NCBI GenBank assembly: GCA_032433595.1
Contig: JASWJB010000023.1
Span: 1 to 64,000, forward strand
Source of the DNA: Conoideocrella luteorostrata
Taxonomy: Eukaryota > Ascomycota > Sordariomycetes > Hypocreales > Clavicipitaceae
Direction: 5' to 3'
Length of the DNA stretch: 64,000 bases
Numbering within the stretch: position 1 is the first letter of the stretch; each line of letters begins with the position of its first letter. A program made the translations under genes and the position numbers. Shown piece by piece: positions 21,140 to 32,535 of this stretch. The notes beneath the pieces were generated by a model, which worked only from the letters and a program-made list of their open reading frames with translations, searched no databases and was not told where the DNA came from.

Positions 21140-22310
21140 GTCTTGGCGTAAACATCGTCCTTGTTGAGGAACAGGGTAGAATATATAGTGTTCTTTAAAT
21201 CGATTTGGTCGCGAAGTCGCAGACAAACCTTTCGATCAAAGCTAGGTCGTGAGACTTGCGAGCCTCGGTGATCAATGCAGCGACACCAGCCACAAAGAGA
21301 GTTGAAAAGGATGTTTCGGTGCAATGGTGGTACTTATTACCACGACCAGTCGACAATACATCTTCACCGTAAGCACCAACCTGTGGCTTTATGTCCAGTT
21401 CCCAAGATTGACCCCATGCCGACATGGAAGTCATCTAGCCGACTAGTCCGGTTTCAGACCTCCGTTCATAAGAAATGAGGCCACAACTACTGCTCCATAA
21501 GCTACAGCCGGATAATACTTATTGAAAATACCGTGATCGTCTTTACAATCGACATTCCCGACTGCGACAATACATGAAACCCCCACCGCGACGATTCCCG
21601 AAACAGCTGTTGAGAGGGGAATTGCTTCTGCTAGAGAAATCAGTGCCGTACATAGCTAGATTAGTGAGGGATTTACTGAAGCAGCGGAACAAGCTAGTGA
21701 GTAGCTGCAGGAGGTTTTCAGCTGCATAGGGCATCGTGGAATCCGAAGGAATCTGACGGGTTAGTTGAAGTCAGGCATAAAAGGAAGGAGTTCCCTGTCA
21801 ATTTTGAAGGCATCAGACATCATCAATTCAATTCAATCTATTCATTCCCACCAAGTTTCCACTGTGCGATTGCCCTGGCCTCAATAACGTAGCAACAGCA
21901 GCAGACCATGTGCTCCCGGACCAGCCGCAGAAACCCCCAATGGACATGTTGATGGTGTCTGCACTGTCGTCATAATCCTTATTACTAGCGGCGATGAAGA
22001 TATCGACCGCTTTAACGGAGGCACGCTTGCCGCCGAGGACACGATAAGCCCCAAATTCGGGGTGATGATAGTTAATATGTGATTGGACTGTTGTTAAGAC
22101 TCTGTAAATAGCAAAGTGCTTAAAGAGGAGTAATGATATTAAATTGGTTAATCTACACCAGTATCGAGGACGGCAATTTTGGTCAGACCCAACAAGCTTT
22201 TGGTCTGAGGCTGAGTATGACGTAGCCACGACTGTGTGATCGCTGTGTTTCTTAAAGACCTTCCAAACGGTCACCGTTGCTTCAAACGCCACATCTTGCC
22301 AATCCAATCA
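21140..22310 (-). pseudogene. Subtilase (peptidase S8) pseudogene
   Basis: Minus-strand pieces in order are: KIAVLDTGVD at about 22190-22145 (catalytic Asp) followed directly by a TAA; FGAYRVLG...KRASVKAVDIFIA and DTINMSIGG at about 22050-21935; GWSGSTWSAAVA. A solo LTR (21608-21897) follows. Past it come VAVGNVDCKDD, YYPAVAYGAVV, two stops, then WELDIKPQVGAYGEDVLST and ETSFSTLFVAGVAALI, the degraded GTS catalytic serine block. Such S8 enzymes are secreted or vacuolar proteases. Several stops and an LTR make it dead. Confidence 0.8.
21608..21897. mobile_element. Solo LTR, family C (290 bp)
   Basis: It runs from TGTTGAGAGGGGAATTGC to AATAACGTAGCAACA with flanks ACAGC (21603-21607) and GCAGC (21898-21902), a 5-bp duplication with one transition. 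A close relative with a perfect duplication lies at 26925-27227. It sits inside the S8 pseudogene. Confidence 0.82.
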
Positions 22311-22925
22311 ATATAGGGACGGATGATGATAAATTAAGGTGGCGGCGTAAAGTTGGCACCCAACGTAAACAACGAGGCCATCCTACGAGAGCACATCGCT
22401 AGTGGGCCAAGCCACCGCCGGCTCGCTCCATTCTTCACTACAATTTTGAATGCGACGGAAGATAGCCCCTTGAGACATTGATCGAAATTTGTGGCTGCCT
22501 TAATAGTCACCAATGCAATCAGCAAGAGACCAGGTGGCAGAACATGAATGGCTAGATGCTGAGGCTTGTAGAGAGGCTGGAGCTATTACAGCAGGTCTAG
22601 GTCAAAGTCTTGAGGCGGGGCGGGTTTCCATCGGTTTCGTCTACGACAGAGCCTTTCCCCGTCGTCTGCAATAGAACAAGAGGTGATTGGATGTCAAACC
22701 CCCCAGCCCAAAGCGGGTTCGACAAAGACTACGCCCCCGGTCGCATTTTCTCTCGGACGATGATTTATTCGATGTTTAACGATAAACGCTTCGTAACCCG
22801 ACACTACCATAGCCGTCAATTTATGTTGGAAACAGATCACGTTGCGGTTCGACGACGTCGGGCTCACCTATACAGACTAAGGGAATGACGGTCTTGGGTC
22901 ATAAGGCCAGGCACACTTCAGCAAC
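22311..22925. other. Intergenic, no recognised gene
   Basis: A frame at 22610-22888 is open for 92 codons but has an atypical composition and no recognised motif. It is not called as a gene. Confidence 0.5.
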
Positions 22926-23120
22926 ATGCCGACAACACCAGCAAACCAACTTAACCCCGCAGCCTACACAGTAGCCTGGATTGCAACTCTTGAGATCGAG
23001 GCTCGCTCTGCCCTACATCTACTGGATAAACAACATCGTGGTCGTTTTTCCGCTCGGCCAAGGAGACGACTATGTGTTTCGCGCGGGTACTGTGTCACAG
23101 TGGGGGCTTATTATTCTGAT
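22926..23120 (+). pseudogene. PNP_UDP (nucleoside phosphorylase-like) N-terminal fragment
   Basis: It opens with NPAAYTVAWIATLEIEARSA and LHLLDKQH, the typical start of fungal PNP_UDP proteins (compare DYTVAWVSALAVEHAAA at 32.5 kb). One base later the frame changes and reads FPLGQGDDYVFRAGTV, the expected continuation. It then dissolves into non-coding DNA. It is a frameshifted, truncated relic. Confidence 0.7.
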
Positions 23121-23239
23121 GTTTTCAGACATTTTTGACTTTTTCAGATATACCGTATTTGTGATACCAGATGCGTTCAACCGGATCCGTTACATCAAGA
23201 TTCCTAGCATCCAATATGCCAGAATAGCTAGATAAAAAC

Positions 23240-24192
23240 TATCTATAAATAGAGGTCTAATTCCTTAGTAAATTAGACAGAAGACAAGAATAATTTCACT
23301 TCGTTAGAAAGCCACTTCGATATCTGCTCACATTGTGACAAGTTGGTTTTGCACGTCGTGATAGAGAATTTGTCTATGTGTAACCTGTTTTCAGGTAGGA
23401 TTCTCGATTCAGTGCGGACTAGGGGCCCATGAGACTTTCGATTCAAAGTTACGAGCCACTCTCGGGCTTACATTCACGGGGATGGGGTACGTAGTTTCCT
23501 AGCCATGATTGGTGACGCTTGCGGATAATACCTTTGGGGAAAAGTTATTCTGGGTTATATCACACAAGGCGCAGCGGTCAGTCCGATTCAGAAAAGCAGC
23601 CACATCAGTACGATGAGGCCGTGTGGTATGCGGTTTCTCATGGATTGGAATTAATTCAGCGGTGCGGAACCTGCAGAGTTGGCTCGGGAATCTGAATTGA
23701 ATAACATGGCGCAGTGCAGATAGATGATGGGATTGCTGTGGCAGTCGAGGTACGGCTGGCTTGCCTTGGACCCCTGGGAGACATGGGGTTCGCCGGGGCG
23801 TCACGTGGAAATAAGCCGCCTCGCTATCAGGCATCATCAATGTCGTAGATTGTGTTGATTCGCCTCGTTCTTGACGGTTCCTCCGGTGGCGCGACATGGA
23901 TAAGCCCCTGTGAAGATTCTTACCAGTTTTTGGCAGCGTTGAGTCTTTCTTGAGAGGCCTTGCGGAGCTCCGCACTGGAGCTCCGCGTGATTTGCGTTCA
24001 TGAGTGTGTTCGCAGCTCAAGCTGGCGGGACTGATTACTCAGCACACCAACCCGACCTTAGGCCGGCTAGTCAATAGCCACGCGAAACATCATCCACGCA
24101 CCCGATTACTCTGGGGAGCCCAGCTGGACAACATCGTACAGCACGTCCTTCAAGCCTCTTTGTTTAACATCCCTCCTTGCCAATTGCGCTCA
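23240..24192. other. Intergenic region upstream of the reductase gene
   Basis: No gene is recognised. The frame upstream of 24193 is open back to 24004, but its residues look unlike a presequence. The start was therefore placed at 24193 (or 24208). Confidence 0.5.
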
Positions 24193-25641
24193 ATGGTTGC
24201 TAGAATCATGCTATCTGCTACCACTTCGGCTATGCGCTTCGGCGCTCGCCGCATTACCCCACGAGTCGCCTCAACTCCGATCGCGCCCAAGCCCAACCTC
24301 TCCTTCGCGCAAGCTCGACATCTTTCTTCCTCCAGCCGGCTATCTTACGCTATCAACACAAACCCGAACCCTCCCCTGGGCATCAAGAATGCCTCTAATA
24401 CCACCCCTTCTCGGATTGGCCTCATCGGAGCCCGCGGCTATACAGGTCAAACCTTAATCGATCTTCTTGACAAACATCCTCTGATGGACCTTCAATATGT
24501 ATCTTCTCGTGAACTCCAGGGCCAAGAGCTCAAGGGTTATACTAAACGCAACATCATCTATGAGAGTCTATCTCCCGAGGAGGTCGCCCAGCTGGACAAG
24601 GACGGCAAAGTCGACTGCTGGGTTATGGCTCTTCCCAATGGTGTCTGTCAGCCCTTCGTGGATGCTCTTGGCCAGTCTTCCAGCTTGGTCGTCGACCTCT
24701 CCGCCGATTACAGGTTTGAAGAAGATGGGCCTTGGAGTTACGGACTTTGCGAATTGAAACCAAGAAGCAAACTTGCCCTGTCAAGTCGTATCAGCTGTCC
24801 TGGATGCTACGCTACTGGCTCACAACTTGCCTTGGCGCCAATCTTGGACTATCTTGGGGGAAGCCCTCAGGTTTTCGGCGGTGCGACTCCATATTGACAC
24901 TGAAACGGAGCTAGGAAGCTAACTAGAAACAGTTTCTGGGTACAGTGGCGCAGGTACAAAGCCTTCTCCCAAGAACGATGTCAACAACCTCAAGGACAAC
25001 CTTCTTCCCTGTAAGAGTCCAGCAAGAACTCTGCTACTAGGAAAGAGGAAGCTAACATGTATCAGACTCGTTGACAGGGCATATTCATGAAAGAGAAATT
25101 AGCCACCATCTTGGTACACCTGCAGCATTCATGCCCCATGTGTACGTGCATTAAACCCCCCCTCGGGCACTCTGCGTATTGTGAGACTGACTATGGTCTA
25201 GCGCCTCCTGGTTCCGCGGTATTCACCTGACCGTCAGCATCCCACTGAAGAAGGAGATGCCTTCTCGGGAGATCCGTCAGATCTACCAGGAGCGATATGC
25301 TGGCGAGAAGCTGGTCAAGGTCGTTGGCGAAGCCCCGTATGTGTTCTTCCCTAAGAGAGTGCCAGATTGTTTCCCTACATTAACAACTATGAAGTGTTGT
25401 CAAGAGAATCCAGGACAAGCACCATGTTGAGATTGGCGGATTTGATGTTGACAGCACAGGCAAGCGTGTCGTCGTTTGTGCCACGATTGACAACCTAAAC
25501 AAGGGCGCTGCCACACAATGCTTGCGTAAGTCCTGAACAGTGACGACGGAACAGTAGCAGATTTGTCTTGGCTAACTAATGTAATCAGAAAACATGAACC
25601 TCGCACTCGGATATGACGAATATCAGGGAATTCCCATCTAA
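24193..25641 (+). CDS. Stand-alone N-acetyl-gamma-glutamyl-phosphate reductase, 386 aa
   Basis: Exons are 24193-24880, 24933-25010, 25066-25142, 25203-25336, 25395-25525 and 25589-25641; all junctions are GT-AG and in phase. The enzyme makes N-acetylglutamate semialdehyde in mitochondrial arginine synthesis. The N-terminus is a presequence (MLSATTSAMRFGARR, RHLSSSSRLSY). Next come RIGLIGARGYTGQ (NADP fold), SCPGCYATG with the catalytic Cys, SGYSGAGTKPSP and HIHEREIS. It ends MNLALGYDEYQGIPI. In most fungi this domain is the C-terminal half of a bifunctional ARG5,6 of about 870 residues, after an N-acetylglutamate kinase. Here the kinase is absent and the presequence joins the reductase directly, so this is probably a truncated paralogue that stayed functional. 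Confidence 0.85.
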
Positions 25642-26199
25642 TAACCAAAAACACACAATTATGGTGGTATATTAGTCCCTTATGTAGGCTGCTGTATTTT
25701 TCAAGAACCGGGATTTCGGAAGCATCTGGTAGCGGTAGGTCATAGCAACAGAACGGAACAAGCGTAGTTACCTGGAAGGATTGCGTCCCTCAGCTTGATG
25801 AACTTCTTTTACAGCTATTAAGTAGGGGAATGCGCCAGGCAATGTCACAGTTGAATTGATGGTGGCAAATTGGTCAATGCAACCATCGCCAACCCTGCAG
25901 ATAATCGGGGTGCCGCAGTAATGAATGGTTTGACGGGCTAAAATGGGCAAACCGAAATGGGCATGGGGCAAGGCCTTAGGTGTCGGGTATCTGCAGCAGC
26001 GCATAATTGGTTGGATCAAAATACATCACTTATCAATTTACGTGACCTTTCACGGCCAACCCAACCACGCTGTAAAGGGTCACGTTTGTTTCAAGGGTGG
26101 AGGGAGTTGCTGCCTTCCAGATGATGAGTCGCCTAGTACACGTATTCCCTGCAATATCAGACAGCGTGAGGTATACTCCCCACCTTCTCCCCCCCATAA

Positions 26200-26815
26200 T
26201 TGGGCATTCTCAGTACACTAACCAGAACCTCAATTAGAACTTCGGACAACCGAAACGCGGAGGCGGCCAGCAATCATTGGGCTGTATGCGGTGTGCTTCA
26301 ATTGTTGTCTAAACACGAGTTTGCTCAACTCGTCGGTAGGTTTGCCGACGAGTTGCTCGTCTTCGAAAAGCTGTTGTCTAGTGCGCGCGCCATGGGTCGC
26401 TTTTCCTCCTTGGCCATTTACAAGAGCTGGATTCTGTAGCTCATTGACGCCTTGAATTGTCTTCATTCGTTTGGCATTGTCCATCGCGATTTGCGCGCTG
26501 ACAACCTTGTCTTTCAGACGATGGGAAGCGTCTGGTTGTATGTGATCTCGAAAGCAGCTGGGAGAGCGGTCGGCGCCCGAGGCCGTTTTCCATGGAGGCC
26601 TGGAAGACTCGGTTGGACCCCCAGATCAGACACAAATGACATCGGAAACTGTATCGAAAGCATGGATTACGCGAACGCACCAATCACCCAATTGTCGAAT
26701 GGCCTGTTCCACCTCCGCTCCAGGCCATCGTCGATGTGTACATGCGTCCGCGGTCGGAGGAGCGTCCAATCCTGGCCGATTTGCGCGTAATGGCGCAAGA
26801 GATGCAGGCTTAAGC
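26200..26815 (+). pseudogene. Short fungal protein kinase-like gene, broken
   Basis: The reading is AQLVGRFADELLVFEKLL, then TAG at about 26438-26440, then LIDALNCLHSFGIVHRDLRA with DNLVF (catalytic loop HRDLRxDN). WTPRSDTNDIGNCIESMDYA and NAPITQL follow. The frame shifts at about 26694 and continues VEWPVPPPLQAIVDVYMRP, RSEERPILADLRVMAQEM to TAA. This matches a fungal family of short kinase-like proteins. One stop and one frameshift disable it. A perfect 10-bp hairpin (AACTCGTCGG/CCGACGAGTT, 26327-26354) lies within. Confidence 0.75.
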
Positions 26816-26924
26816 AAATCAAGATACGGAGTACATGGTGGTGTGAAATCAAGCAAAAGTTTGTCGACGGATGCCTCAGACTCGTATGATAGGGGTAAAG
26901 GAGAAACGATATTCGTGATGCTTT

Positions 26925-27227
26925 GGTTGAGATGCGGATAGTTCCGGTCAGGAAGGTCAGTGCCGTAGATAGCTAAGATTACGGAGAAGGCAAATTCCGC
27001 CATAACAATATGAAGTTATTAGCTCGGAGGTCACGGATAAGCCCGTCAATCATAAGATATCGTGGAATTCGCCGGACCAGTGAAGTTAGAATCTAGGGAT
27101 ACGAAGGAAGGATTTCCCCTTCAATTTGGAAGGCGTCGATCCTCGTCAACATCATCGATTCAATTCAAATCTACCTATTCCTACTATCTTTCCACTGTGC
27201 AGTTGCTCTGGCCTCGATAGCATAACA
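26925..27227. mobile_element. Solo LTR, family C (303 bp)
   Basis: It is bounded by GGTTGAGATGC (first T mutated) and TAGCATAACA with the perfect duplication GCTTT (26920-26924 and 27228-27232). It shares GTGCCGTAGATAGCTA and TTTCCACTGTGCAGTTGCTCTGG with 21608-21897. Confidence 0.88.
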
Positions 27228-27289
27228 GCTTTGTTGGCTAGTGACTGTGATTTCAGCGGCAGACGCCCCAAAGCTATCGCTCCTAGAGC

Positions 27290-27543
27290 TGTTGAGACCA
27301 GAATAGCTCCTTGCTAGGATGACTAGTGCCGTAAATAGCTGTATTCCTCGGATAGTGAGGTTTCCGGTATCATACTATTAACAGTGGGAATAGGAGGGCC
27401 TCACAGGCAGGAAGAAGAGGCATATGTTGAAGCATTCTGACGGGTCTGACAGAGGAGGAATTCCGCATCTATCATCTTTCGTCATTAACATCAGCACTAT
27501 CATCAATATACATGAATGTGATCCCTTCCTACTGACTCCAACA
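27290..27543. mobile_element. Diverged family C LTR-like copy
   Basis: It starts TGTTGAGACCAGAATAGC, shares GTGCCGTAAATAGCT and ATAGTGAGG with the other copies, and ends GACTCCAACA. The flanks AGAGC and GGTTT do not match. It is separated from the previous LTR by about 60 bp. Confidence 0.55.
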
Positions 27544-27750
27544 GGTTTATATGTTGCAGCAGCCGGCACTTTTCTCAGCAAGAAAGAAGTCCGGTTCAGC
27601 ACTCATCCAAATATCCCGCCTCGTAGAGGCCATCCAGAGTCCTTGGCATAACTTGGCCTTATTCTCGGGTTCAGCGAAGAGCGCGCGAGAACGTAAACAC
27701 ACACAGTCATACAGACATCCAGGCCTGGTATCCCAGCTCTTGGATGCTTG

Positions 27751-29001
27751 TTATTCCGTCTCAGCTTGCCCATTGGCGTTCTGTCTATTTAAAATTGACA
27801 ATGACCCTTTTATAATTGCCATCCTGGTTTTTCCTGGGGGCGCATTAATTAATGCACAGTTGATGGCAAAGAAGACGTAGTTCTCAGTATTGTCTAGAGC
27901 CCTGCTGCGATCGGTACCATCGTTTTTAACATCTTTGACGCCTGATAACCGAACACAGTTATCAAAGCCCATTGAGTTAGGCCCATCCACGGCACCCGGC
28001 CCTTGGGGAAGAGTACTCAGAAGCGAATAAAGCATCCTCCCATCCCCCTGCATAACCATGTCGTTTACACTCTTGCTAGGGAATCTAGCCTTAAATCTCG
28101 TCTCGAACCTATGATCTAATTGGTTTATTTTTTTTGATAGTTGATCCCGAATATCCTCAACGACCTGAAGGTACGGTCTAGATTTTAGTAAGGGCTTTTG
28201 ACTAAGAGTATCCCTTAAGTAGCCAGGGCATATCTGAATCTGGGCGGGCATCTGCACGGACGGCCGCGAATTAGGCATTTCGATTGATACTGCAGGCTGT
28301 GACCACGCTACCTATAAATATAAAAAGAGGATTAAAACCAGTTAGCGCAACATGGCTACACTTAGTGATTAGGTACATGTATGTCTGTATACCTCTGAGG
28401 TCGGAGAGTCAAGACTATCTTGACAATCCACAAATGTCTGGTCCATCTTTACGTCAAGTCCAACTGCTGTATCGCAAGCATATCCCGGATTCCAGGCCCG
28501 TGTAAAACATTGCTCAGCGATGCGAAAGCGACTATAGTCACAATGCACTATGACTTCGCTGTTAGGCAAGCCAAGATAGCGATGGGCTGGGTCATCCATA
28601 GGAATATGCTCCTGTTGTCGGTGCTCGAGCGCATTGATTTGCTTGAACCTGTCTTTCACTAAAATCCAATCAGGATGATCAAGGGGAGGGATGCTAATAG
28701 GGATAACACCCGGTGAGAGGATAAACCTATATAGAGAGTTAAAGAGACTATCAATGCTAGCAAACCGTGCTAGATGCATTTCGCCTCGTCGCCTTTCTGG
28801 GACAAGCCTGTCCCGCTCGAGCTGGTCTAATGCATGAGATGCGGCCTTGCTAAGCTCGAAAGCGCCCTCGATCCATCGTTTTACATAAGCTTCACGATTA
28901 TCCTCCCTGCTCTTACAAGAAGCATCCAAATACCAGCCATGGCAAGGGACGACGATGGTGAAAAGTATAAACAAGGACATGAACAACATGTTGAAGAGCA
29001 A
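27751..29001 (-). CDS. Secreted M35-like (deuterolysin-fold) protein, likely inactive, 389 aa
   Basis: Exons are 29001-28393 and 28311-27751 with a GTATAC...TTATAG intron, branch GCTAAC, phase 0. A strong signal peptide (MLFNMLFMSLFILFTIVVPC) is followed by a mature domain. Its ordered features resemble fungal secreted M35-like metallopeptidases: ICPGYLRD, a run ending GFDNCVRL, and ALDNTENYVFFAINCAL near the C-terminus. Where those enzymes carry HExxH, this protein reads YSLLSTLPQGPGA with no His-Glu pair, so a catalytic zinc site is not visible. It could be a non-enzymatic relative, for example an effector-like protein. A TATATA box lies about 60 bp upstream of the ATG. The family call rests on motif order only. 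Confidence 0.6.
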
Positions 29002-29711
29002 GGCGTAACAAGAATAAAGAGAGACACATTATAACATGTTTGGGGTGCACGTAGCGCATCTATATATGTAGAGGGCAGCTATCCAAATTACGTATGTATG
29101 CATGCATTCGGCGCGGCCATGTTATTTTTGTCTCGATGCTATTTATCGTCTGCAGTAAATGCAATCACGTATAAAGAGATGCAAGCATTGTTCGAGAGCA
29201 TAGACCGTGGCAAACCCACACATACAATGGAGCAGTCGACAATACAATGCGTGGAGCGTGCTGAATGAGATGGGCGGAATAAGAAGAACAATGAATAGTC
29301 TTGACGTTGCTGAAATCTATCCCATTTATAGCTCAATATTTAAATCCCTCATCTCCTCTTTGTTAGGACCATAGGTGAACTAAGCGGACGCACAATAGAC
29401 ATAGATACAGTACAAGACTGCCAAAACCTAAAAGTAGAAATAGATGCCCATGTTGTGCGGGGTTTTGTGGTCATGGTGGTCATGCATTTTAATAGGTTCC
29501 TATTGTTCCTACACAACCTGCTGTGGAAGGATTGTGTGGCTGCCGCTAGTCTTCTATTGACCCATTGAACTTATTCATAAATATTGTGGCTTGCGACCAG
29601 TCCTTCAGTCGGCCGCAGTCGGTTTGCCCCCGACAGAAACTCAATGACCCCAAAGCTTTTTTTGCAATAGAATCAATCCATCATTCGCAACTAGCCACTC
29701 TACTCCGTACT
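29002..29711. other. Intergenic stretch upstream of the secreted protein gene
   Basis: It contains the TATATA-type promoter of the gene ending at 29001. No coding or repeat features were recognised. Confidence 0.55.
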
Positions 29712-29954
29712 TGTTGAAATTGGCACGAGAGGTTCAGATTTGTTTGCATTGATTGGATGTGCAGTGTTGCTGTGATGATGGAGGAAGAATTCCTCGTCTG
29801 ACGATCCCGTCCAAATCCCCCTATAAATACCCTTATAATCTGAGACACGCCCGTCCTGAATTCCTGCTTTAGGCTCAGAGGCCACGTAATCTTTCTCTCA
29901 CAGCCCGTGTATCCACACATCCGGTTCACACACACCCCTGTGTAATCCAACAGT
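29712..29954 (-). mobile_element. Solo LTR, family B (243 bp), best preserved
   Basis: It runs from TGTTGAAATTGGCACG (plus strand) to GTGTAATCCAACA, with the perfect duplication GTACT (29707-29711 and 29955-29959). On the minus strand it contains GGGTATTTATAGGGG as a TATA box. It is the reference copy for family B. Confidence 0.96.
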
Positions 29955-30254
29955 ACTACCAACTCCAATACAGGCGATGCCTCTTTCAGCCTTCAGACGT
30001 CTTCGGACCAGAAATTATGACCAGCCCCGATGCTGCCGGCCAGGAGCTCGAGATCACCCTGCACATGAGGGCACGGGTCATATTCGATGGCCGGTGCGCG
30101 GTATGGAGTAGAGACTCTGTACCTGCTTTATACACGGTGGAAAGAGCTTGAGAGCTACACTCAAAGAAAGCGTACGAGAGTGACTATAGACGCCAGATTC
30201 ACTATAAATAGCCCTCTCTTCTAAGCATAGCATGAACATGTCTAAACGACACGC
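29955..30254. other. Intergenic stretch between LTR B and ankyrin debris
   Basis: There is no recognised gene. The sequence is not low complexity and may include further decayed coding DNA. Confidence 0.4.
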
Positions 30255-30678
30255 CTACCATTTCCACAGAGTTCGCGGCGCGATGTAAAGGTCTGTCGCC
30301 GAGATTACCCCCATGGCATTGAAATCACCGGCAGAATCAAGAATCAACATGGTAACTTCAAGAACACCTGCCGCCGATAAATGCAGTGACTCGTCGCCTT
30401 TGTGATTCTTAGCAGTAACGCTGGCTCCTGCTCCCAATAGAGCATTTTCGCAACGTCAGCATCATCTCCCAGGCTACTTTTCATATGTAGTTATGACCAT
30501 TAAACAAGCTCATATTTCCTGTGACAAGTATCTCAGCAAAATTAGCATATCCATGTCGTCCATGTCGGGCTGCCCAATGCAACGGAGTCATCCCTGTATC
30601 GTCCTGTGGATCAAATGTCAGTGCCCGGGTCCACGAGCATTCGAACCATCAAATGTTGGCCCTTGCGTGCCGCATAAT
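30255..30678 (-). pseudogene. Ankyrin-repeat gene debris
   Basis: On the minus strand: NYAARKGQHLMVRMLVDPG, then in another frame DPQDDTGMTPLHWAARHG with NFAEILV, then GAGASVTAKNHKGDESLHLS and VTMLILDS. TPLHWAARHG is the ankyrin core. Frameshifts and stops separate the repeats. A family-H LTR abuts the upstream end. Ankyrin repeats often form the sensor end of fungal NLR-type proteins with PNP_UDP domains, and an intact PNP_UDP gene lies just beyond at 30942-32535, but a direct link cannot be shown. Confidence 0.7.
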
Positions 30679-30869
30679 TGTAGGAAGCACAGGGCTTTGG
30701 GTGACGAGGGGTATCGATACCAGAAGGTGAAGCAGAACAGTGTGCAAACAATTCAATTCATCTGGTGTCTAACTAAGAGAGAAGAAGAAGAAAAGGAAGA
30801 GAAATGCCGCTAGGGTGGCCACGTGACCTTGTCTGCAATTGCTCGTACGCTTGGCGAGGGATCCCAAAA
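30679..30869 (+). mobile_element. LTR-like element, family H, second copy
   Basis: It starts TGTAGGAAGCACAGGGC and shares the A-rich AAGAGAGAAGAAG block and CGCTAGGGTGGCCACGTGA with the complete copy at 34380-34575. The end near CCCAAAA is decayed and no duplication was found. It lies at the edge of the ankyrin debris. Confidence 0.65.
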
Positions 30870-30941
30870 TCATGTCTCATGAGCACAATCATAATTAGAT
30901 CCACGAAAAACAGCATTTAGGTCCACGCAAAATACTCGGCA

Positions 30942-32535
30942 TTAGATTTCACAGCCCGTGCTAGAGTATGGTCTACCCTGTAAACATCATCGACGGAATC
31001 GCTTGAAAAAAGACTGGGCCGTCGGAAACGGCCACCGAATCCCTTGCATCGATCGATGAGCTCGCGTTGCGTATCCACTCACCTTCCGATTCACATTGCT
31101 CCCGATATGAACAGGCCCTCTTACGTTGCCAACCAGATTTAGTGACCCGCCTGAGTTCCTGATGATACCTCCTTGGTTGTTGATAACGTGCTCCATGACG
31201 GTCCCGTTTCCGAGGTACACCTTGCCGTAGAATTGTATAGTGCGGTTGAAGAGAGAGAAGCGTGCTGTTGTCTGTGGAGGCTGCCGAAGAAGTTGCAGGA
31301 TTCGGGAGTGGTCCTCTGTCGGCTCAGCGATGGTCTCTTCTGGTTCCGCAGTCTTGTCTACTGTCTCAGTTTTCTCAGGCGAATCAGACTCTGTAAAACG
31401 AAATCAGTTCCATTGTAATCGAATGCTTCAACAGTTGCCGAAACCTACCCGTCTCCTCAATCACTCCGCGAACACTCTTTTTCTTCTCACCCCTTCTTGG
31501 GCCTCCGTCCAACTCGCGAGCTTGTGGTTCTTCCATCTGTTCTGAACTCGTGGCTTGGCCGGAAGCAACCTCCCAAGGTTCCTTCAGGCTCTCAGACGCT
31601 GTCTTGGTTCTCGCAACGCGAGCTGGGTGGAGAACAGAAATAATAGCTTTTGCATAAGCCGCAGCCGTGGCGGCCGCATATGGCTGCCACTCTTTGTGCT
31701 TGTGTGAGTCTGCATAGTCACAGACACCTCGAATCACGAGTGCCGGAAAGCCGTTCATCAGGCCGGCTGCTTCCATTTCAAAGCATAGAGCCCCATCTAA
31801 TTCCCTGCTCAACTTGTCGCGCATTACGCTGTCTTTGATCACCATGTTCCCTGATGCGATCGTACCGTAGTGATAGATGGGAGCTCGGCTTTTTCTGGGA
31901 GAGCGTTCCACGAGACTTCCGTCTACTGCGTAGAGATTATCTGGCCCTGCCTCCTCGCGGCTGAATGGATTATCAGGTAGGCGATCAAAAACCGACAGGT
32001 GCTTGGGGGTGGGATCTCGACCCAACTCGATGAGCGCTCTGAGTTGTGCTACGGCGGCGAGGAGAACCGATGGCGGTGAATTGAGTTGTCCAACTCGATG
32101 GAATCTCTCCCGAGTGCTCTTCCCGAGATCATACTGAACGACTCCTGGATGCTGGCCAGTGGGGAGACTTACCACCACGTCACCAAGCCGAATATCCCTC
32201 TGATCGCTCGGAACACCACCGCCGATTCCCACCATTAGACTGGCTCTCAGAGATGGAAATCCCACTGCAAGGCGAGCAGCTGTCCACGCCGCCGAATTGG
32301 TACCATACACTCCAGACGCAAGAGAGGTTAGAACCACGTTCTGAGACCCCATTCGGCCAAATGTGTAGATGTTTTCGTCGCGAGCTTGAGAGATAAAGTC
32401 ACCTGGTAGAGAGTGCTCTTCGTCAAGCATAGCCATCGCCGCAGCATGCTCTACAGCGAGCGCGGAGACCCATGCGACTGTGTAATCATGGATACTGAGA
32501 GGAGATTCCTGAACCATGGTATTGTCTTTGTGCAA
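30942..32535 (-). CDS. PNP_UDP (purine/uridine phosphorylase-like) protein, 476 aa
   Basis: Exons are 32535-31449, 31390-31083 and 30977-30942; phases fit. The domain begins DYTVAWVSALAVEHAAAMAM and carries GIGGGVP, LGDVVVS and EMEAAGLMNGFPALVIRG with VCDYADSHK. These are the phosphate-, nucleoside- and ribose-site blocks of the PNP_UDP_1 superfamily. In fungi this domain is the usual N-terminal effector of NLR-like proteins and also occurs alone. Here no NACHT or NB-ARC follows. Instead there is a Pro/Glu linker and a 45-residue tail rich in Asn, Gly and beta-branched residues (INNQGGIIRNSGGSLNLVGN, then GPVHIGSNV). A second ATG 18 bases downstream (32517) is also possible. The frame is intact. 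Confidence 0.82.

Noticed and set aside
25768..26019. 83-codon minus-strand frame between the reductase and the kinase relic
   Set aside because: No motif or conserved pattern is visible and overlapping frames on the other strand are equally open.
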